Assembly: GCA_025769875.1 (NCBI GenBank)
Contig: JAGFNK010000068.1
Span: 1-64,000, forward strand
DNA: 64,000 nucleotides
Direction: 5' to 3'
Source: Russula earlei
Taxonomy: Eukaryota; Basidiomycota; Agaricomycetes; Russulales; Russulaceae
Shown: piece by piece, positions 16,893 through 27,554 of the stretch
How positions within the stretch are numbered: position 1 is the stretch's first letter
Layout: each line of letters begins with the position of its first letter
Position numbers and translations under genes: made by a program
The notes under the pieces: generated by a model
The model's database searches: none
What the model was told of the DNA's origin: nothing
Seen by the model: the letters and a program-made list of their open reading frames with translations, nothing else

Positions 16893-17240
16893 TTGCCGTT
16901 TTCAGCGCACTTGGCGGAGCTTGAATTCCACCCAAATCGGCGCAGAAACCCCCTCAAACATGCGGGATGAATATCTCCCTCAAAACAGCTTCAATTCATA
17001 TGAAATTTATTGTCCCTGAATCGCCTGAATGAGGGCTAGGCAGCCCCATTGTTTTCATGAGATTTGAGTGAGAATTGGTGGAGCTGGACTCAAGCCACCT
17101 CCACATGTGTATTAGATGAATTACAACTCAAAATCATGGTCTATATCTATTATTTTTCCCTCATGTTGTACCCATGGGCTGTCTTGAGGCAGCCCCATGG
17201 TGTTTTTGACTCAAGTGTTGTGGTGTGCAATGTTATTTCC
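16893..17240 (+). repeat. Left terminal inverted repeat
   Basis: About 348 bases, matching the reverse complement of 19793-20141 at well over 90% by eye, from TTGCCGTTTTCAGCGCAC to the end near 'tttcc'. The 5' TTGCCG is followed by 'cgcacttggcggag' in both copies. Open frames starting MSENWWSWTQ occur in both copies only because the repeats are nearly the same; they are not genes. Confidence 0.9.
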
Positions 17241-17399
17241 AGTGCAATTGGAGTCGCGGCCAGCCACTCATCACCCCTCTCACCTCTCGATTCTGACCAT
17301 CCTTCTTGTTTTTCACAGACAGAGAGGAGTGGGTTGCAAAGAGGGGTCCTATTCTGAACTCTTTCTACTACAGAGTAGCTAGGGTGTTTTTATATACAG

Positions 17400-18360
17400 G
17401 AGTCGTCTCCATTGCAGGTGGTGGCAGCAGGCATGGACGAGGAGCGAAGGCGTAGGCGGTGAGCGTGAGTTCATAGATAGAGACGTAGGTGGCGAGGACT
17501 CGAGAAAGAGGATGCGTGGGGCGGCTTGCGCGGGGGTGGGATCTGTCATCTTGCGGCGGCGGTGGCGGGGTCGTCTCCACTGCAGGTGTCGGCAGCAGAC
17601 GTGGGCGAGAGCGTGCAAATGGATGGGGAGGCGATGTGGGAGGCGGCGTGCGGTGTGCTGTTGGCGTCAGCGACTGCTTCTCCTGCGGCGGCAGCGGCGG
17701 CGTGGCAGCGGCTTCTGCTCCTGTTGTGGTGTGTTGTGGCTAAGTTCGTGGCCAAGGCCTTCTTGGTCTTCTGGGGTGGTGCTGGTGGCGAGGGGTTGTG
17801 ACGGTGCGGCGGTGCTGGTGTCGCGCGAAACTACTAAAGCGGCGGCTGTGACTGAGAAGACTGAGGCTGAGACTGAGAAGGTGGCAGCGGACTGAGCTGG
17901 TGCGATGGTGGAGGCAGACGGGGCGGAGGCGACGACTGAGGGCAACGCAGGGGCGACGGCGGCTGTGGCTGACAAGGGCGTGGCGGTGGTGGCTTGTGAG
18001 ACGGTGGTGGAGGCGGCGGCATGTGGCGCTAAGACGTCGGTGGCTGAGGCTGAGGCTACGGCGGCGGCTGACGAGACTAAGGTGGCTGGCAAGGCTAAGA
18101 GCGTGGTGGTGGCGGTTGACTGATCTGAAGCTGGGACGACGGAGACGGCTGGCAAAACTAGGGGCGCGGTGGCGGCGGCTGAGACTGAGAAGGCTGAGGC
18201 TGAGGGCAGGGTGGAGACGGCGGCAGCTGGCAATGCTGGTGCTATGACGGACTGGGCTGAACTGACGAGTACGGGCGAGGCTAAGATGGAGACTGATGCA
18301 AAGTCGGTGGCTGGCATGACTGAGGCTACTGTGGCGATGGACGAGGCGACGGACGAGAAG
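17400..18360. repeat. Low-complexity GC-rich block
   Basis: Built from short degenerate repeats of the 'gaggctgag/gcggcggctg' type, plus a longer duplicated unit containing 'gtcgtctcca' and 'gcaggtg' (17401 and 17570). A 216-codon Ala/Ser/Thr/Val-rich frame on the minus strand (17667-18317) and several plus-strand frames stay open because of this composition. No domain is seen and I do not call a gene. Confidence 0.7.
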
Positions 18361-18821
18361 TGCGTAAAGAGTCGTGTGGCTTATTCATCAACCATCCACC
18401 TGTCCACTCTTACTCCAGGACGACGACAGGGTGTTCTTCCCTTCCCAGAGCTGCTCACCATACCTTGCTCTACCCCTCCATTTCAACCCCCTAAACCCTC
18501 ATGGGCTCGAAGCAACGTGCTTCAAAACGCCGGCCTGCACCGACACGTACTACTGGCCAAAGGAAAGCTGCCCGAAAAAAAACTGGTGGAAATGAAAGTG
18601 ACAGCTCAGGCACTCCCACTCGACCGAAGCGATCACAACCACGAGCTCAGGCTTCCAAGACATCCCTTCCTGCTATTGATGAGGATGGGGAGGAAGAGTC
18701 CTATGCCTATGTAAATGCAGAAGCCTGGGAACTCACTACAGCACAAACACACGGACCACAAGACATGCAAAATTGTCGCAAAGGCGCACGGCCTCAATGT
18801 CGACTCACCCACACAGCTATA

Positions 18822-19640
18822 TGGCTGGCCGCGAATCGCTTACAAGAGTACATATGTGCGTATTCCTTTCGTGCCATCTCCTCTTCATCCTCACATCATC
18901 ATCATCGTCGCCGCCAGCATGCCACCCTCGCCCCCATCAACCGCCGCACACCCTCGCCCTCAATGCCCCCGCCTTCACCATGCACTGACAAGTCCCAACG
19001 CACAGCCGAAGAGCCCTGTACCACGCCGCCGTCTTCGTTGCCATCGGACGGTGTTGCTACTGTACATTTCGGTATGCTTTTCTCCCCTTTTTTACTAGAC
19101 TCTCATTTTGTTAGTCAGAGATCTGCACGCCGCCTATGCGTCCATTTCCCAGCCTGCCGCCGTCTTCCCTCTCCCTTTCTACTTCCACGCCCCCTCGCTC
19201 CTCTCCCTCGCATCTGCCATCCAAGTTCTCCAATCGTCCCACCCGCAATCGCGTTCGGCAGCGCCATCAGCGCCCAAGCGACCACCCACCAGCACTCTCC
19301 CTATCCCCCCTCCAGCCTCTCCTTTGCATCGTCTCCCCCTCCTCGCGTCACGACTCGACCACACCCCTCGTCACCACACCTGGCCTCGGCCATCCTTCAC
19401 AAATCGCCACACGCCACTACCACAGCCGCTGGAGACCACGACTCGATACCTCGCGTCATCCAGCTTCGGTCCCCTTCTCACGTGTAGATTTCCTTTCATA
19501 TGACTGTCTTTTGTGCTTTTCCTGTCCCTTAGCCTTAGTTCTAACCTGTATCTGCTACCATGTTGAATAAAGTTGCCCTGTTGTTCCCTTATCATCTGTG
19601 TGAACCTGAGTGCAGTCGAATGAACAAACGCGTTCTCACG
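18822..19640 (+). repeat. Repeat family D, LTR-like copy
   Basis: Starts with a TGGCTGGCCGCGAATCGC run, like 22392 (TGGCTGGCCATGGAATTCGC) and 44487 (TGGCTGGCCACGGAATCAC). It later has 'gatttcctttcatatg' (about 19487) followed by 'cttttcctgtccctt', shared with 22606-22655. The arrangement of a promoter-like tail and T/C-rich leader suggests an LTR, but I cannot fix its ends. The open frame 18501-19487 across it begins with a basic Arg/Lys-rich stretch that could be the remnant of a host exon. Confidence 0.5.
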
Positions 19641-19792
19641 TTCCCGCTAGGTGCTCCTCCTCTTTGGAGCTTCAGTCTTATGAAGTCATTCTGCATTCTT
19701 GGACACACTTCACCGCCCCATGGGCTCAGGTGTGCACTTCCTGGGGGGGCTCCTTCCCGGCACATGACCGTGCTACTGTCACACGATATGAG

Positions 19793-20141
19793 GGAAACGA
19801 CGTTGCACACCACAACGCTTGAGTCAAAAACACTATGGGGCTGCCTCAAGACAGCCCATGGGTACAACATGAGGGAAAAATAATAGATATAGACCATGAT
19901 TTTGAGTTGTAATTCATCTAATACACATGTGGAGGTGGCCTGAGTCCAGCTCCACCAATTCTCACTCAAATCTCATGAAAACAATGGGGCTGCCTAGCCC
20001 TCATTCAGGCGATTCAGGGACAATAAGTTTTATGTGAATTGAAGCTGTTTTGAGGGAGATATTCGCCCCGCACGTTTGAGAGGGTTTTCTGCGCCGATTT
20101 GGGTGGAATTCAAACTCCGCCAAGTGCGCTGAAAACGGCAA
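19793..20141 (-). repeat. Right terminal inverted repeat
   Basis: Reverse complement of 16893-17240, ending in GTGCGCTGAAAACGGCAA at 20141 and followed by TA. Differences from the left copy are scattered single substitutions, so the element is not very recent. Confidence 0.9.
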
Positions 20142-20379
20142 TAAAATGTGGTCGTACAATATTCAACGGAGAAAAACGTTGTTCCGTCTCTTCCCAAGTC
20201 CGGTCTTGATAAACCTGAGGTAATGCGCATTTCGCTCGTGAAGTACCCGGCCTGCGATTTTCGCGTCGATTTCAACACGCGAGGACATTGGAATCAGGTG
20301 TTCTATAGGCGTTCGAAGTATTCGGCCATGCCCGGCAGCTGACCTCATTTTAATAACCATGGGAAGGACACCAAATGCA

Positions 20380-20422
20380 ATTCACCCAGCAGTTGTGACG
20401 CAACCACGTGATATGCAAACAG
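20380..20422. repeat. Short inverted repeat with CACGTG, left copy
   Basis: About 38 bases around 'gtgacgcaaccacgtgat' and 'atgcaaac' recur as the reverse complement at 23450-23488; one copy has three extra bases (cag). Each copy holds a CACGTG box and an ATATGCAAA run and lies upstream of gene-like sequence. It could be a duplicated promoter piece or the tips of an insertion of about 3.1 kb. Confidence 0.65.
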
Positions 20423-20499
20423 AGATAAACAATCGTAATGGGTACCTTGATCGTGTCTCAGCCATTCCCGCCGGGCCATAATGGCGGACAGACGTTCGC

Positions 20500-20830
20500 G
20501 TCGACGTTGCTGCTCTCATTTTCAAGCAGCGGCGCTGCTTCAAGCAGCACATCCTTCACACCCTGTCCATGACCAACGAGGAGCTCGCTTCGCTCGAGCC
20601 GATCATCGCGCAGGCTTGGGACCAGTGGGATCGCCAGGTACGTCCTCCGCCACGCCATACGTGTGCGCACGACCCGTCAAATCCTCACCTTCCCCCCCGG
20701 CCTCCTACAGCGTCGGTTACACTATGCTCAACAAGCACAAGCCGCTGCGGGCGCAGGCAAACCTCCCGACGGTCAACCTGCTCGGGGAGGTGGCCCCTCC
20801 CCCGCCGCCCCACAGGTACGCAAGCCGCGG
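20500..20830 (+). other. Gene fragment of unknown function
   Basis: An open stretch coding ...FKQRRCFKQHILHTL then SMTNEELASLEPIIAQAWDQ and WDRQ ends at a good donor (gtacgt, about 20638). After a possible intron ending in CTACAG (about 20710) it continues in RRLHYAQQAQAAAGAG. The Glu/Ala-rich helix pattern and codon use look like a host protein. I do not recognise the family, and no convincing start or further exons were found. It may be a truncated gene next to the TPR remnant. Confidence 0.35.
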
Positions 20831-21229
20831 TCGAGTTGGGTGACGCACAGACGACAGCACAGCCCTTCCCCCCGCCGGATCATAACCAACATTCGACGCC
20901 GCAAGCAAACGATTTTCGCGCACGCTTTCATCGCTCGCTCGTCACGCCGTCCCTTTGCCCCATGTTTCTTTGCCCACCGTTCCGATGTCACTACCGGATG
21001 TCTCAGCTCCGCTAGCAGTTGTCTCACCTAAGCTGCCTCAGTTCCAGCTTTGCCCGCCACCCTGCCACCTCAGGTTTCTGGCCCTCCCGCCGTCTCAGCC
21101 TCGCCCCCCACTACCTTAGCTTCGCCCTCTCCAGTCACAGTCTTGCCGACCACCGCCGCCTCGTTGTTGCTCACTGTCGCTGTCTCAGCCCCCATTCCTG
21201 CCTCTCATTTTTCTCTTCAACCGAGCGCA

Positions 21230-21754
21230 ATGCTCCCCAACAACAGACATATTACCATACCCAGTCGCATGAGCCCTGCGAAGACATCTGACAAAGAAGA
21301 TTTGTTAAGAGCGAGGGCTCTCAAACGTACAGAGCGCGTCGAGGCAGAGAAGCGCACGGAAGCAGTATGTTGTCACCGAGTCACGGAGCGGTGCCCTTCC
21401 ACTTCGTGACTGAATCTCAGTGACATGTTTCAGGGAAACGCTCACTTCCGTGCGGGTGAATACCTCAAGGCTATTGTAGAATACGATGCCGCTATTATGA
21501 TCCACGGCTTCGAATCCAGCATATCTTTCAAACATGGCCGCAGCGTGGCTTAAGCTGGAAGTTTTATTCCAGCGCTTGCAGCTATCGTTGCATACGAGAA
21601 TGGATAAGTGACACGCAATGCGACTTGAAGGTACGACCATGCGGAGGCTTCTGCCGGAGAGGCTCTCGTTCTCGACCCCCGCTTCACGGAAGCGCGTTAT
21701 CGTCGTGGCCTTGCGCGCAAGGGAAACCTCGAGCTTGCCCGCGCTGCTGTCGGT
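21230..21754 (+). pseudogene. Truncated TPR-repeat protein gene
   Basis: Three exons of a tetratricopeptide-repeat protein can be read: a start region at 21230 or 21268 (MSPAKTSDKEDLLRARALKR), then after an intron GNAHFRAGEYLKAIVEYDAA, a piece with MAAAWLKLE, and after a further intron YDHAEASAGEALVLDPRFTE, continuing ARYRRGLARKGNLELARAAV. These are TPR helices A and B in order. Between the second and third pieces the frame shifts by one base near 21510 (the relatives' Asn-Pro position). After the donor at about 21752 no further exons follow: the sequence turns into unrelated repeats. The gene is therefore cut off at its 3' end. Such TPR proteins usually bind other proteins such as chaperones. 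Confidence 0.6.
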
Positions 21755-22390
21755 ACGTGTGACCCTCTTCACCTGGCCTGCCGCTGATGCCAGCAGCACG
21801 CCACACGCGGCGTTTCACATCATCTCCCCTTCCACTCGCGCGCTCACACATGCCATCGCCACCTGCAGTGGAGGAAGCCCCCTTCATGGCTATCGTAAGG
21901 CGCTGGCACTAGCAATGCACAAGCCGACCACACCCTCCACCTCTGTCGACAATGCTATGTTGCCTTCCGCAGAGCTCACCACTCAATGCGACAAAGCCAA
22001 TGGCACGCCGGCGACTGCAGCAGCAGAAGCAGCAGCTATGCGTTGCACCACCACGAGGCACGACGACAGAATGGAGCACGCACATGTGCACGCCTTGCCT
22101 CTCTCCACTGATGGCTGGTCAACGCTCACGCCACCCAGTCCCGCCTTCTTGCCACACGCACCAGCATGCGATGACCTCGAGCGCTCCATCATCCCCCTTT
22201 TTGTAGCCAGCAGTTCAAGCCTGCTTGGTCTGTCAGTCGCAAGCTCACTTTCTTCTTGCACGACGGAGGACCTCGGGACAGCTGCAGTTATGACGACACC
22301 ACACGGGCATATGGCTGAGAACTCCACTCTTGACAGTCTGACTGGGGACAGTCAAATTTCATGCCCCTGGGTGGGAGATGTATAGCGGAT
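21755..22390. other. Unassigned stretch after the TPR remnant
   Basis: An open frame of 255 codons (21618-22385) runs through the last TPR exon in another frame and on through this region. It has no domain, its composition is Thr/Ser/Ala-rich, and its overlap with the TPR exon argues against a real protein. Nothing else is seen. Confidence 0.4.
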
Positions 22391-22790
22391 TGTGGCTGGC
22401 CATGGAATTCGCTCTTACATGGGTGCATCATCGCCCCCATCGTGCGTCCTGTCACCTCCAGGTTGCCCTCGCGTCACCTCCCTCACGTCCCTCGACCACG
22501 TTCTCAAGAGCTCGCCGCCACCGATCGCCTACGTGCCAGCGCAGCCCCTGGAGACGACGCCTCGACGCCTCGTGTCGTCTGGTCTGATCACTTCCGCTGA
22601 CTTGGATTTCCTTTCATATGCCCGCCTGTCTTTCAGGCCTTTCCTGTCCCTTGGCTCCTCTCTTGTATATAAAAGCATATCTCGAATACAGGGAGTGCTC
22701 TTGTTCCCTTCTTTGTAAGTGCCCGAGCGGATCTGACTGAAGGAATGCACGCAAACGTCGTCTCCTTCGTGCCCACTGGGTTTCAAGTCA
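22391..22790 (+). repeat. Repeat family D, second copy
   Basis: Starts TGTGGCTGGCCATGG and shares with 18822-19640 the runs 'ctggagac(c/g)acg', 'gatttcctttcatatg' and 'ccttttcctgtccctt'-like sequence, then a TATA-like 'tatataaaagc' at about 22670 and a leader ending near 22790. The order of promoter and leader fits an LTR or a short non-autonomous retroelement. The boundaries are not resolved. Confidence 0.5.
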
Positions 22791-22814
22791 CTCGAATGTT
22801 CCTGCAATCAGGGA

Positions 22815-23290
22815 TTCTTGCGCTTGACCGGCGTGCGTTTTAGTTTTCATTTTTGCGCGTTCTCTCTCATTCTCTCTCCCCTCTTCCTTCCCTCCAATGC
22901 AACAGCCCATTGTCCCATTTCACAAGCCTCTCTTCACAGTGACACGGCATGGCCTGGACGCGGCGATGACGCTGCCCCCTCCCCTCCTACCCCAGTTTCT
23001 GCCGCGCACGAAATGTGTTTCCCTTTGTTTTTCCCCTTCATTTTCACTCTTTTTACTTTCGTTCTCCAGTCAAGCAGCGGTGGCGACGACGATGTCACTG
23101 TCACAGTGGCAACCTCAACGCGATGGCCATGACCACGACCGCTACATGGAATGGCACAAGCAGCCACCACGAGTTTTCCCACGTGCAGTCATTCTCGTAC
23201 GTTGACCAGGTGCGTTTTTCATCTTTATTTCGCGGGTTCTCATCCTATCTCGCCTCCCTTTCCTCCTTCCTCCAGATGATGATATTTGAT
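22815..23290. repeat. Copies of the GC-rich intron-like modules found in the Helitron
   Basis: Two modules start with GTGCGTTTT (22832 and 23211). The second runs 66 bases to CCTCCAG (23276) and has the form of an intron. The first resembles 2058-2100 ('cgcgc/ttctctctcat' then T/C-rich). The stretch 22924-23009 is nearly the same as 4111-4198. The sequence in between is open in places but shows no known domain. Confidence 0.55.
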
Positions 23291-23449
23291 ATCTACATGA
23301 CAGTTTACTTCTATGTTCCATGTAATGCATAATACAGCTTGTATATTGTATTCTATGTACTAAAAAACTGGGTTCCTGCTGTCCAACACCCAAACTGAAC
23401 TCCATGCCTTCATCGTTCACTTGTTGCGTTCATCGGCACTCGGCATTGA

Positions 23450-23488
23450 CGTTGTTTGCATATCACGTGGTTGCGTCACAACCTGGGT
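23450..23488. repeat. Short inverted repeat with CACGTG, right copy
   Basis: Reverse complement of 20380-20422. It reads 'gtttgcatatcacgtggtt' followed by 'gcgtcacaac'. The 390 bases downstream of it, up to the F-box gene end, show no gene that I recognise. Confidence 0.65.
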
Positions 23489-23878
23489 GAATAGCGTTTA
23501 GTACGTGCACTGAAAGTCGTCGGTGGGTGGGCTTAGTGACGGAAGCGGAACGGATTTATTGCCACTCGTTGGTTGTGTGTCCTTCTCGTTCGGTATCGCG
23601 CGGAGAGGTCAACATGTAATGCACATGCACTGACATGTATTCATATTTCTATTCAATCCAGTACTCTCTCTTTCAGAACTACAGGGGATGTGCGCTCAGA
23701 AGAAATCACAGCAGACAACTGTGCAGGAGCTGTGTTCCGCATTGGATTCAAGGCATCATACGACGTTAGAAGGACGAGATCTGAGTACTAGTAATGGTAC
23801 AGTTACCAGGATACATGGGGTGAAATAATGACAGTGCACAGAAGTAGGATCAGAGAACTCATCCATTCTGCGTAGGCC

Positions 23879-25483
23879 CTATTCCCGAGGGTGGACAGCC
23901 ACAGGGTGACCGGAGAGTTTTCGCGCGGCGACGAATGTCATTATATGGTTCGGAACAAATTCCATTGACGAGAGGTCGCGAAAGAAAACGTTCTGCAACG
24001 CAGGTAAGACGTTTGTTACTTCTTCCAACGCTTGGCAGACATGTGGCGCAACTCGACCGGATAGAACCAGATCCTTCACAGCAGTGAACGGGTACAGGAG
24101 TTCCAGCCATTGAGTGGTTTCCGTGTCGTCTTTCCAGTGTGGTGGAGGATCACCATCCGTGATGTGGAGCTGAACGAAGGTGGAGAGGAGGAGAAAGGAT
24201 GAACTGCAGATCTGGGCCAGCGATGCAAGCTGCCCATCTAACTCTTTGCAGCTGATTTCCATCGAGAGCTCCGGAAGCCGGTTTGTGATTCCCAAAGTTG
24301 TGAATCGAATTCCACGATCGGAGGTGTACACAGTTGCACTGTCGCATGTCTTGAACGATTCCGTCTGACTGATCAACTGGTGAAGTTGCGGGATCACAAA
24401 ATCGATGTCTATGAAGAATGTTACATCGAGATTATTGAGAAGGGGAACCTCGATTTGGGCCAGTATGTCTTCCAAGTACTCGTGAACGCCGCGGAACTCA
24501 AGTCGGGCGAGAACGGGAAGGACAGAGCGTGTGAGCGGAGGAGGAGGTCGACTGGCCGGATATAGAGGGGATTGGAATTCAAGGCGAAGGGTTCCAAGTC
24601 TGGACATGACCGACAAGGCGGTGACCAGATCCTGGGGCGAAATGCAACCGGAACGGGGAATATTGAGAAGGTGAAGAACGACGAGTTAATTAGCGGACAA
24701 AAGTTGTTTCGGCAGTCCTGGAAACGGACAGTTGTCCAAAGTGAGATGTCGCAGAAGTGGGGTGGATCCGCCCAAGAACGAATCCGGAAGGGACGTCGCA
24801 GTGTTTTTGGCTACGGAAAGCCGCAGAAATGTCAGCTCCGGGAATGGTTTCTGCATCGCTGGTGCCAATCTTCCCCAGTGTGAAGTCGGAATATTAAACA
24901 AGTCGATTCCACATATGCGCTGGTGGTGCTCCGACTCGAGGGCAACAGCTACGTTTCTCCAGCAGACTTCCCATAAGGTGTGAGGTTGACTGATCACCAT
25001 AGGCAAGACTGGCCAGATGTCCAACATCTCAGACATCGGTCGTTTTCCTGTGTACTCAAGTCGCAGGCTGAGGCGATTTGGAGATGCAAACACGACATGT
25101 CGCCATCTTTGACACACATGGACCAGTGTATGCCATTTGTTTGTCCGTACGGGCCAGCAATTCACATAGAAATGAAATATCTCCACGAGGACATCATCGG
25201 GGAGCGTGTTGACTGCCACCTGGTCTAATTTCCACTGGTGAGTGGTCGTTATGGACACTGAGCAAAAAGACACACCCTGGCGATGTTCACAAGGACTTGC
25301 TTCCAACAAGGCTTGGAAGGGACCACCAATCGCAGTCGGGGAGCAGGCGGCGCAAGGAAATAATGATTTGACGAAGCAAGTGAGTAATGAGACGTAACAT
25401 CGGAGAGGCCGAGGACGACTATGTGAACCTTGTAGTGACTTCAAGGATGGTGACACTCGCTTGACATACTGGCGAAAGTTCAT
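23879..25483 (-). pseudogene. F-box protein gene with one internal stop
   Basis: F-box proteins recruit substrates to SCF ubiquitin ligases. The F-box is at about residues 92-135 of the first part: NTLPDDVLVEIFHFYV followed by WHTLVHVCQRWRHVVFASP, a common fungal form. The rest looks like degenerate leucine-rich repeats (PELTFLRLSV, LLRHLTLDNCPFPGL). The frame runs from 25483 to a TAA at 24686-24688. Reading straight on in the same frame gives LVVLHLLNIPRSG and then a further 245 codons to 23879, which continue the repeat pattern (LGTLRLEFQSP, FVQLHITDGD). One nonsense codon thus separates two halves of a protein of about 530 residues. It could be a real young pseudogene, a sequence error or, less likely, two products. 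The true start may lie inside the first 80 codons, which are not F-box-like. Confidence 0.75.
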
Positions 25484-26233
25484 TAGTAGGGATGTAGCCT
25501 GGGGGTAAGGTGATTGTCTTCATGAGCCACAAGCAGCAGGACACTTTATGGGTACTCCCAGGTTGAAAGAAATTTCAATCTTTATTGTTCTTCCGACTTC
25601 TGAGTAGCTTACTTAACCTGTCTGGTATCACAGGATGACCTACACTGCAGTACAAGTACAGAGTTGACATGTGGCGTACAGAGAGCCTAACAATAGTGGG
25701 GCATCCCGTGCCTGCCTCACTTTCACTGACGTCTGCCAAGCCAAGAGGCTGAACGACAGATGTACATATAATATGTCTCTGAATCGGAGATGCCGAGTAC
25801 GACGTTTATAATACCAAATTTTTAGCATCCCTGTGATTGAACTTGAGGGAAAAGTAAGGAAACTGTTAGAGAAAAGACGGACGATACGTGTCAACGATAC
25901 GCCAGGGATAAGGCCGATCCCGGTGAGACAAAACAAGCCTATACATTGAGGGCAAATCTTGAGAGCCGAAAAAATGACGGAATTATTCGCGAAGACTTCC
26001 CCGCGTGCCCGTATTTTGTTGCTCTTGAACCGCTCTCGACTCGCATACTGCCAACTGCACCTCATGGTCTTACTAAGATGAGAGGCGAAACGTTTGTGGT
26101 ATTGCGACAAACGATTCGACTTGCCCCCTTTGAGGGCAAGCCCTATACGCTTTATATATATAGGCCGTTCCTCGGACCACATGTCAACTCCCCGACCCAA
26201 ACCCGGCCTCGGCCACCTGGTATTCCGTGTCAC
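25484..26233. other. Intergenic stretch without a supported gene
   Basis: A 197-codon open frame on the minus strand (25640-26233) covers most of it, but it has no domain, no conserved motif and ordinary noncoding composition. It lies directly downstream of the small secreted protein and may be its 3' region. Confidence 0.4.
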
Positions 26234-26467
26234 CTAATTAGGTGGTCCCCCGGGCCAAACACAATATTTGTCCGCAGATATCCCGTTGTAATTAGTATAA
26301 GACTTCTGTTTAAATTTGTTCGCCAGGGCCAGACGAGAGCATATCACATCGCCCTTGTCATCCACCACCAATACCTCGGGGGACCCGTCACCGTTCCGGC
26401 TGAAGACTGAGGCCGCCAGCACGGGCGAGCTCATCAGAGCGAGGAGGACGAAGACTGATGGAAGCAT
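26234..26467 (-). CDS. Small secreted protein, 77 residues
   Basis: I choose the Met at 26467 because it opens a clear signal peptide: MLPSVFVLLALMSSPVLAAS, a hydrophobic core ending in small residues suited to signal peptidase cleavage. The mature part of about 58 residues has two cysteines (in VICSRL and KYCVWPGG), is rich in Lys, Asn and Tyr and ends WPGGPPN. An upstream in-frame Met (26533) would add 22 residues and spoil the signal. There is no known domain. Size, signal and lack of family fit the small secreted proteins that wood-decay, mutualist and pathogenic basidiomycetes make in large numbers; a role cannot be assigned. It could be a single-exon gene or the last exon of a longer one. 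Confidence 0.55.
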   Translation of the reverse strand: MLPSVFVLLALMSSPVLAASVFSRNGDGSPEVLVVDDKGDVICSRLALANKFKQKSYTNYNGISADKYCVWPGGPPN

Positions 26468-27554
26468 GTTGTGTTCGAGAAGAAAAGAATGGATGGGCGA
26501 TTCGTAAGGACGCGAAGTGAATGCGAAATGCAACGGTAGGCCGAAGATATTGAAAACAAAGATGAGAGGCTACATCTGTAAGTATCATGACTAGAGGTCG
26601 AGAGTGGGGAAGAAACTCACCAACCAGTGCCCTTAGAGCTTGGATGAGAAGAGCTCAAGCTGGGGGAAGAAACCAACCTCACCGACACCCTCTTATACTG
26701 GCCGGGCAGCACGCACGAGCTCATCCGAGTCAATCACGTCGACATCGTGGGGTCTCATCGTCCACATTTTGATCTTGATTACAGCCACCGATGCCATATA
26801 CATGCTGATTGTAGATAGAATTAGTTGTCATGCACATTCACGACCTCGACTCAGCAATGACCATATGAGTTCCTGCCTTCGTCTCATCGTCACTGCGACA
26901 ACTCGGAGATGCCGCGGCATTGCTCAGGGATGACACAAGACCTGGGCTGGCTCACCTAGGTTCCGTTATCACGGCCGTTGTGATGTGGTAACATGTAACC
27001 CCATTGTATAATGGAGTCCCCACAGCAACATTGCACTATGACCCCAATCACTTACATGGAACGGCCCGACGTTCGCAATCGTGTCTTCACCCCCATCGTA
27101 GAGTTGAGCTGCCACCACAGCGTGGTAGTAGGCAACTAACACGTTCAACTTATCATTCCGGCATTACTCTTTTTCCTCCAGCTCCGATATTGAGGCCGCC
27201 TGCCTCCGCTGTGTCGGAACCCTTCACTTTTACTTCAACTTTGCTGCCGCCTCAGAGCACCTCTTCACCGTACTCCCGATATCGCGATTAGGTCATGATT
27301 GCCCTGACTACTAGTAGGGTAAATTGGAGGCAGCATGTGTTCTACCTGCTGGCAAAGTTCCTGGCAGGCAAGATGCTTCACAGAATTCATCAGCAAAATG
27401 CATCCACTAGAGCAAATAGGGTCACTGGGATCACAAGAATTAGTGATCCTAGCAAATCTAGGATGGATCCAGACATTCTATGAATTGAACCTGTCTCTAC
27501 AAATGTTGTTTGAAGATAAGAGGGAGAGGGAGAGGAGTAGTCTTTGACATTTAG
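26468..27554. other. Intergenic stretch
   Basis: About 1.1 kb with the likely promoter of the secreted protein at its left. Short open frames (26587-26933, 27004-27291, 27295-27483) show no domain or conserved motif. From about 27300 the base composition drops in GC, marking the approach to the transposon-rich block. Confidence 0.4.

Larger units (their letters stand above)
16893..20141. mobile_element. 3.2 kb element with long terminal inverted repeats
   Basis: Bounded by inverted repeats of about 348 bases (16893-17240 and 19793-20141) that begin TTGCCGTTTTCAGCGCAC. TA stands directly outside both ends (16891-16892 and 20142-20143), compatible with a TA target duplication. The inside has no transposase: it holds a low-complexity GC-rich block (17400-18360), an LTR-like repeat in plus orientation (about 18822-19640) and a reverse fragment of the same type (about 17245-17390). 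It is best read as a non-autonomous DNA transposon or a foldback element that has picked up other sequence. Confidence 0.75.

Noticed and set aside
17064..17357. Open frame starting MSENWWSWTQ, with a near copy at 19592-19969 on the other strand
   Set aside because: It lies in the terminal inverted repeats; the shared protein sequence only reflects the DNA repeat, and no family or start signal supports a gene.
17667..18317. 216-codon Ala/Ser/Thr-rich frame on the minus strand
   Set aside because: Composition follows degenerate short repeats, several other frames are equally open, and no domain is present.
25640..26233. 197-codon frame on the minus strand
   Set aside because: No domain, signal or conserved motif; likely chance.
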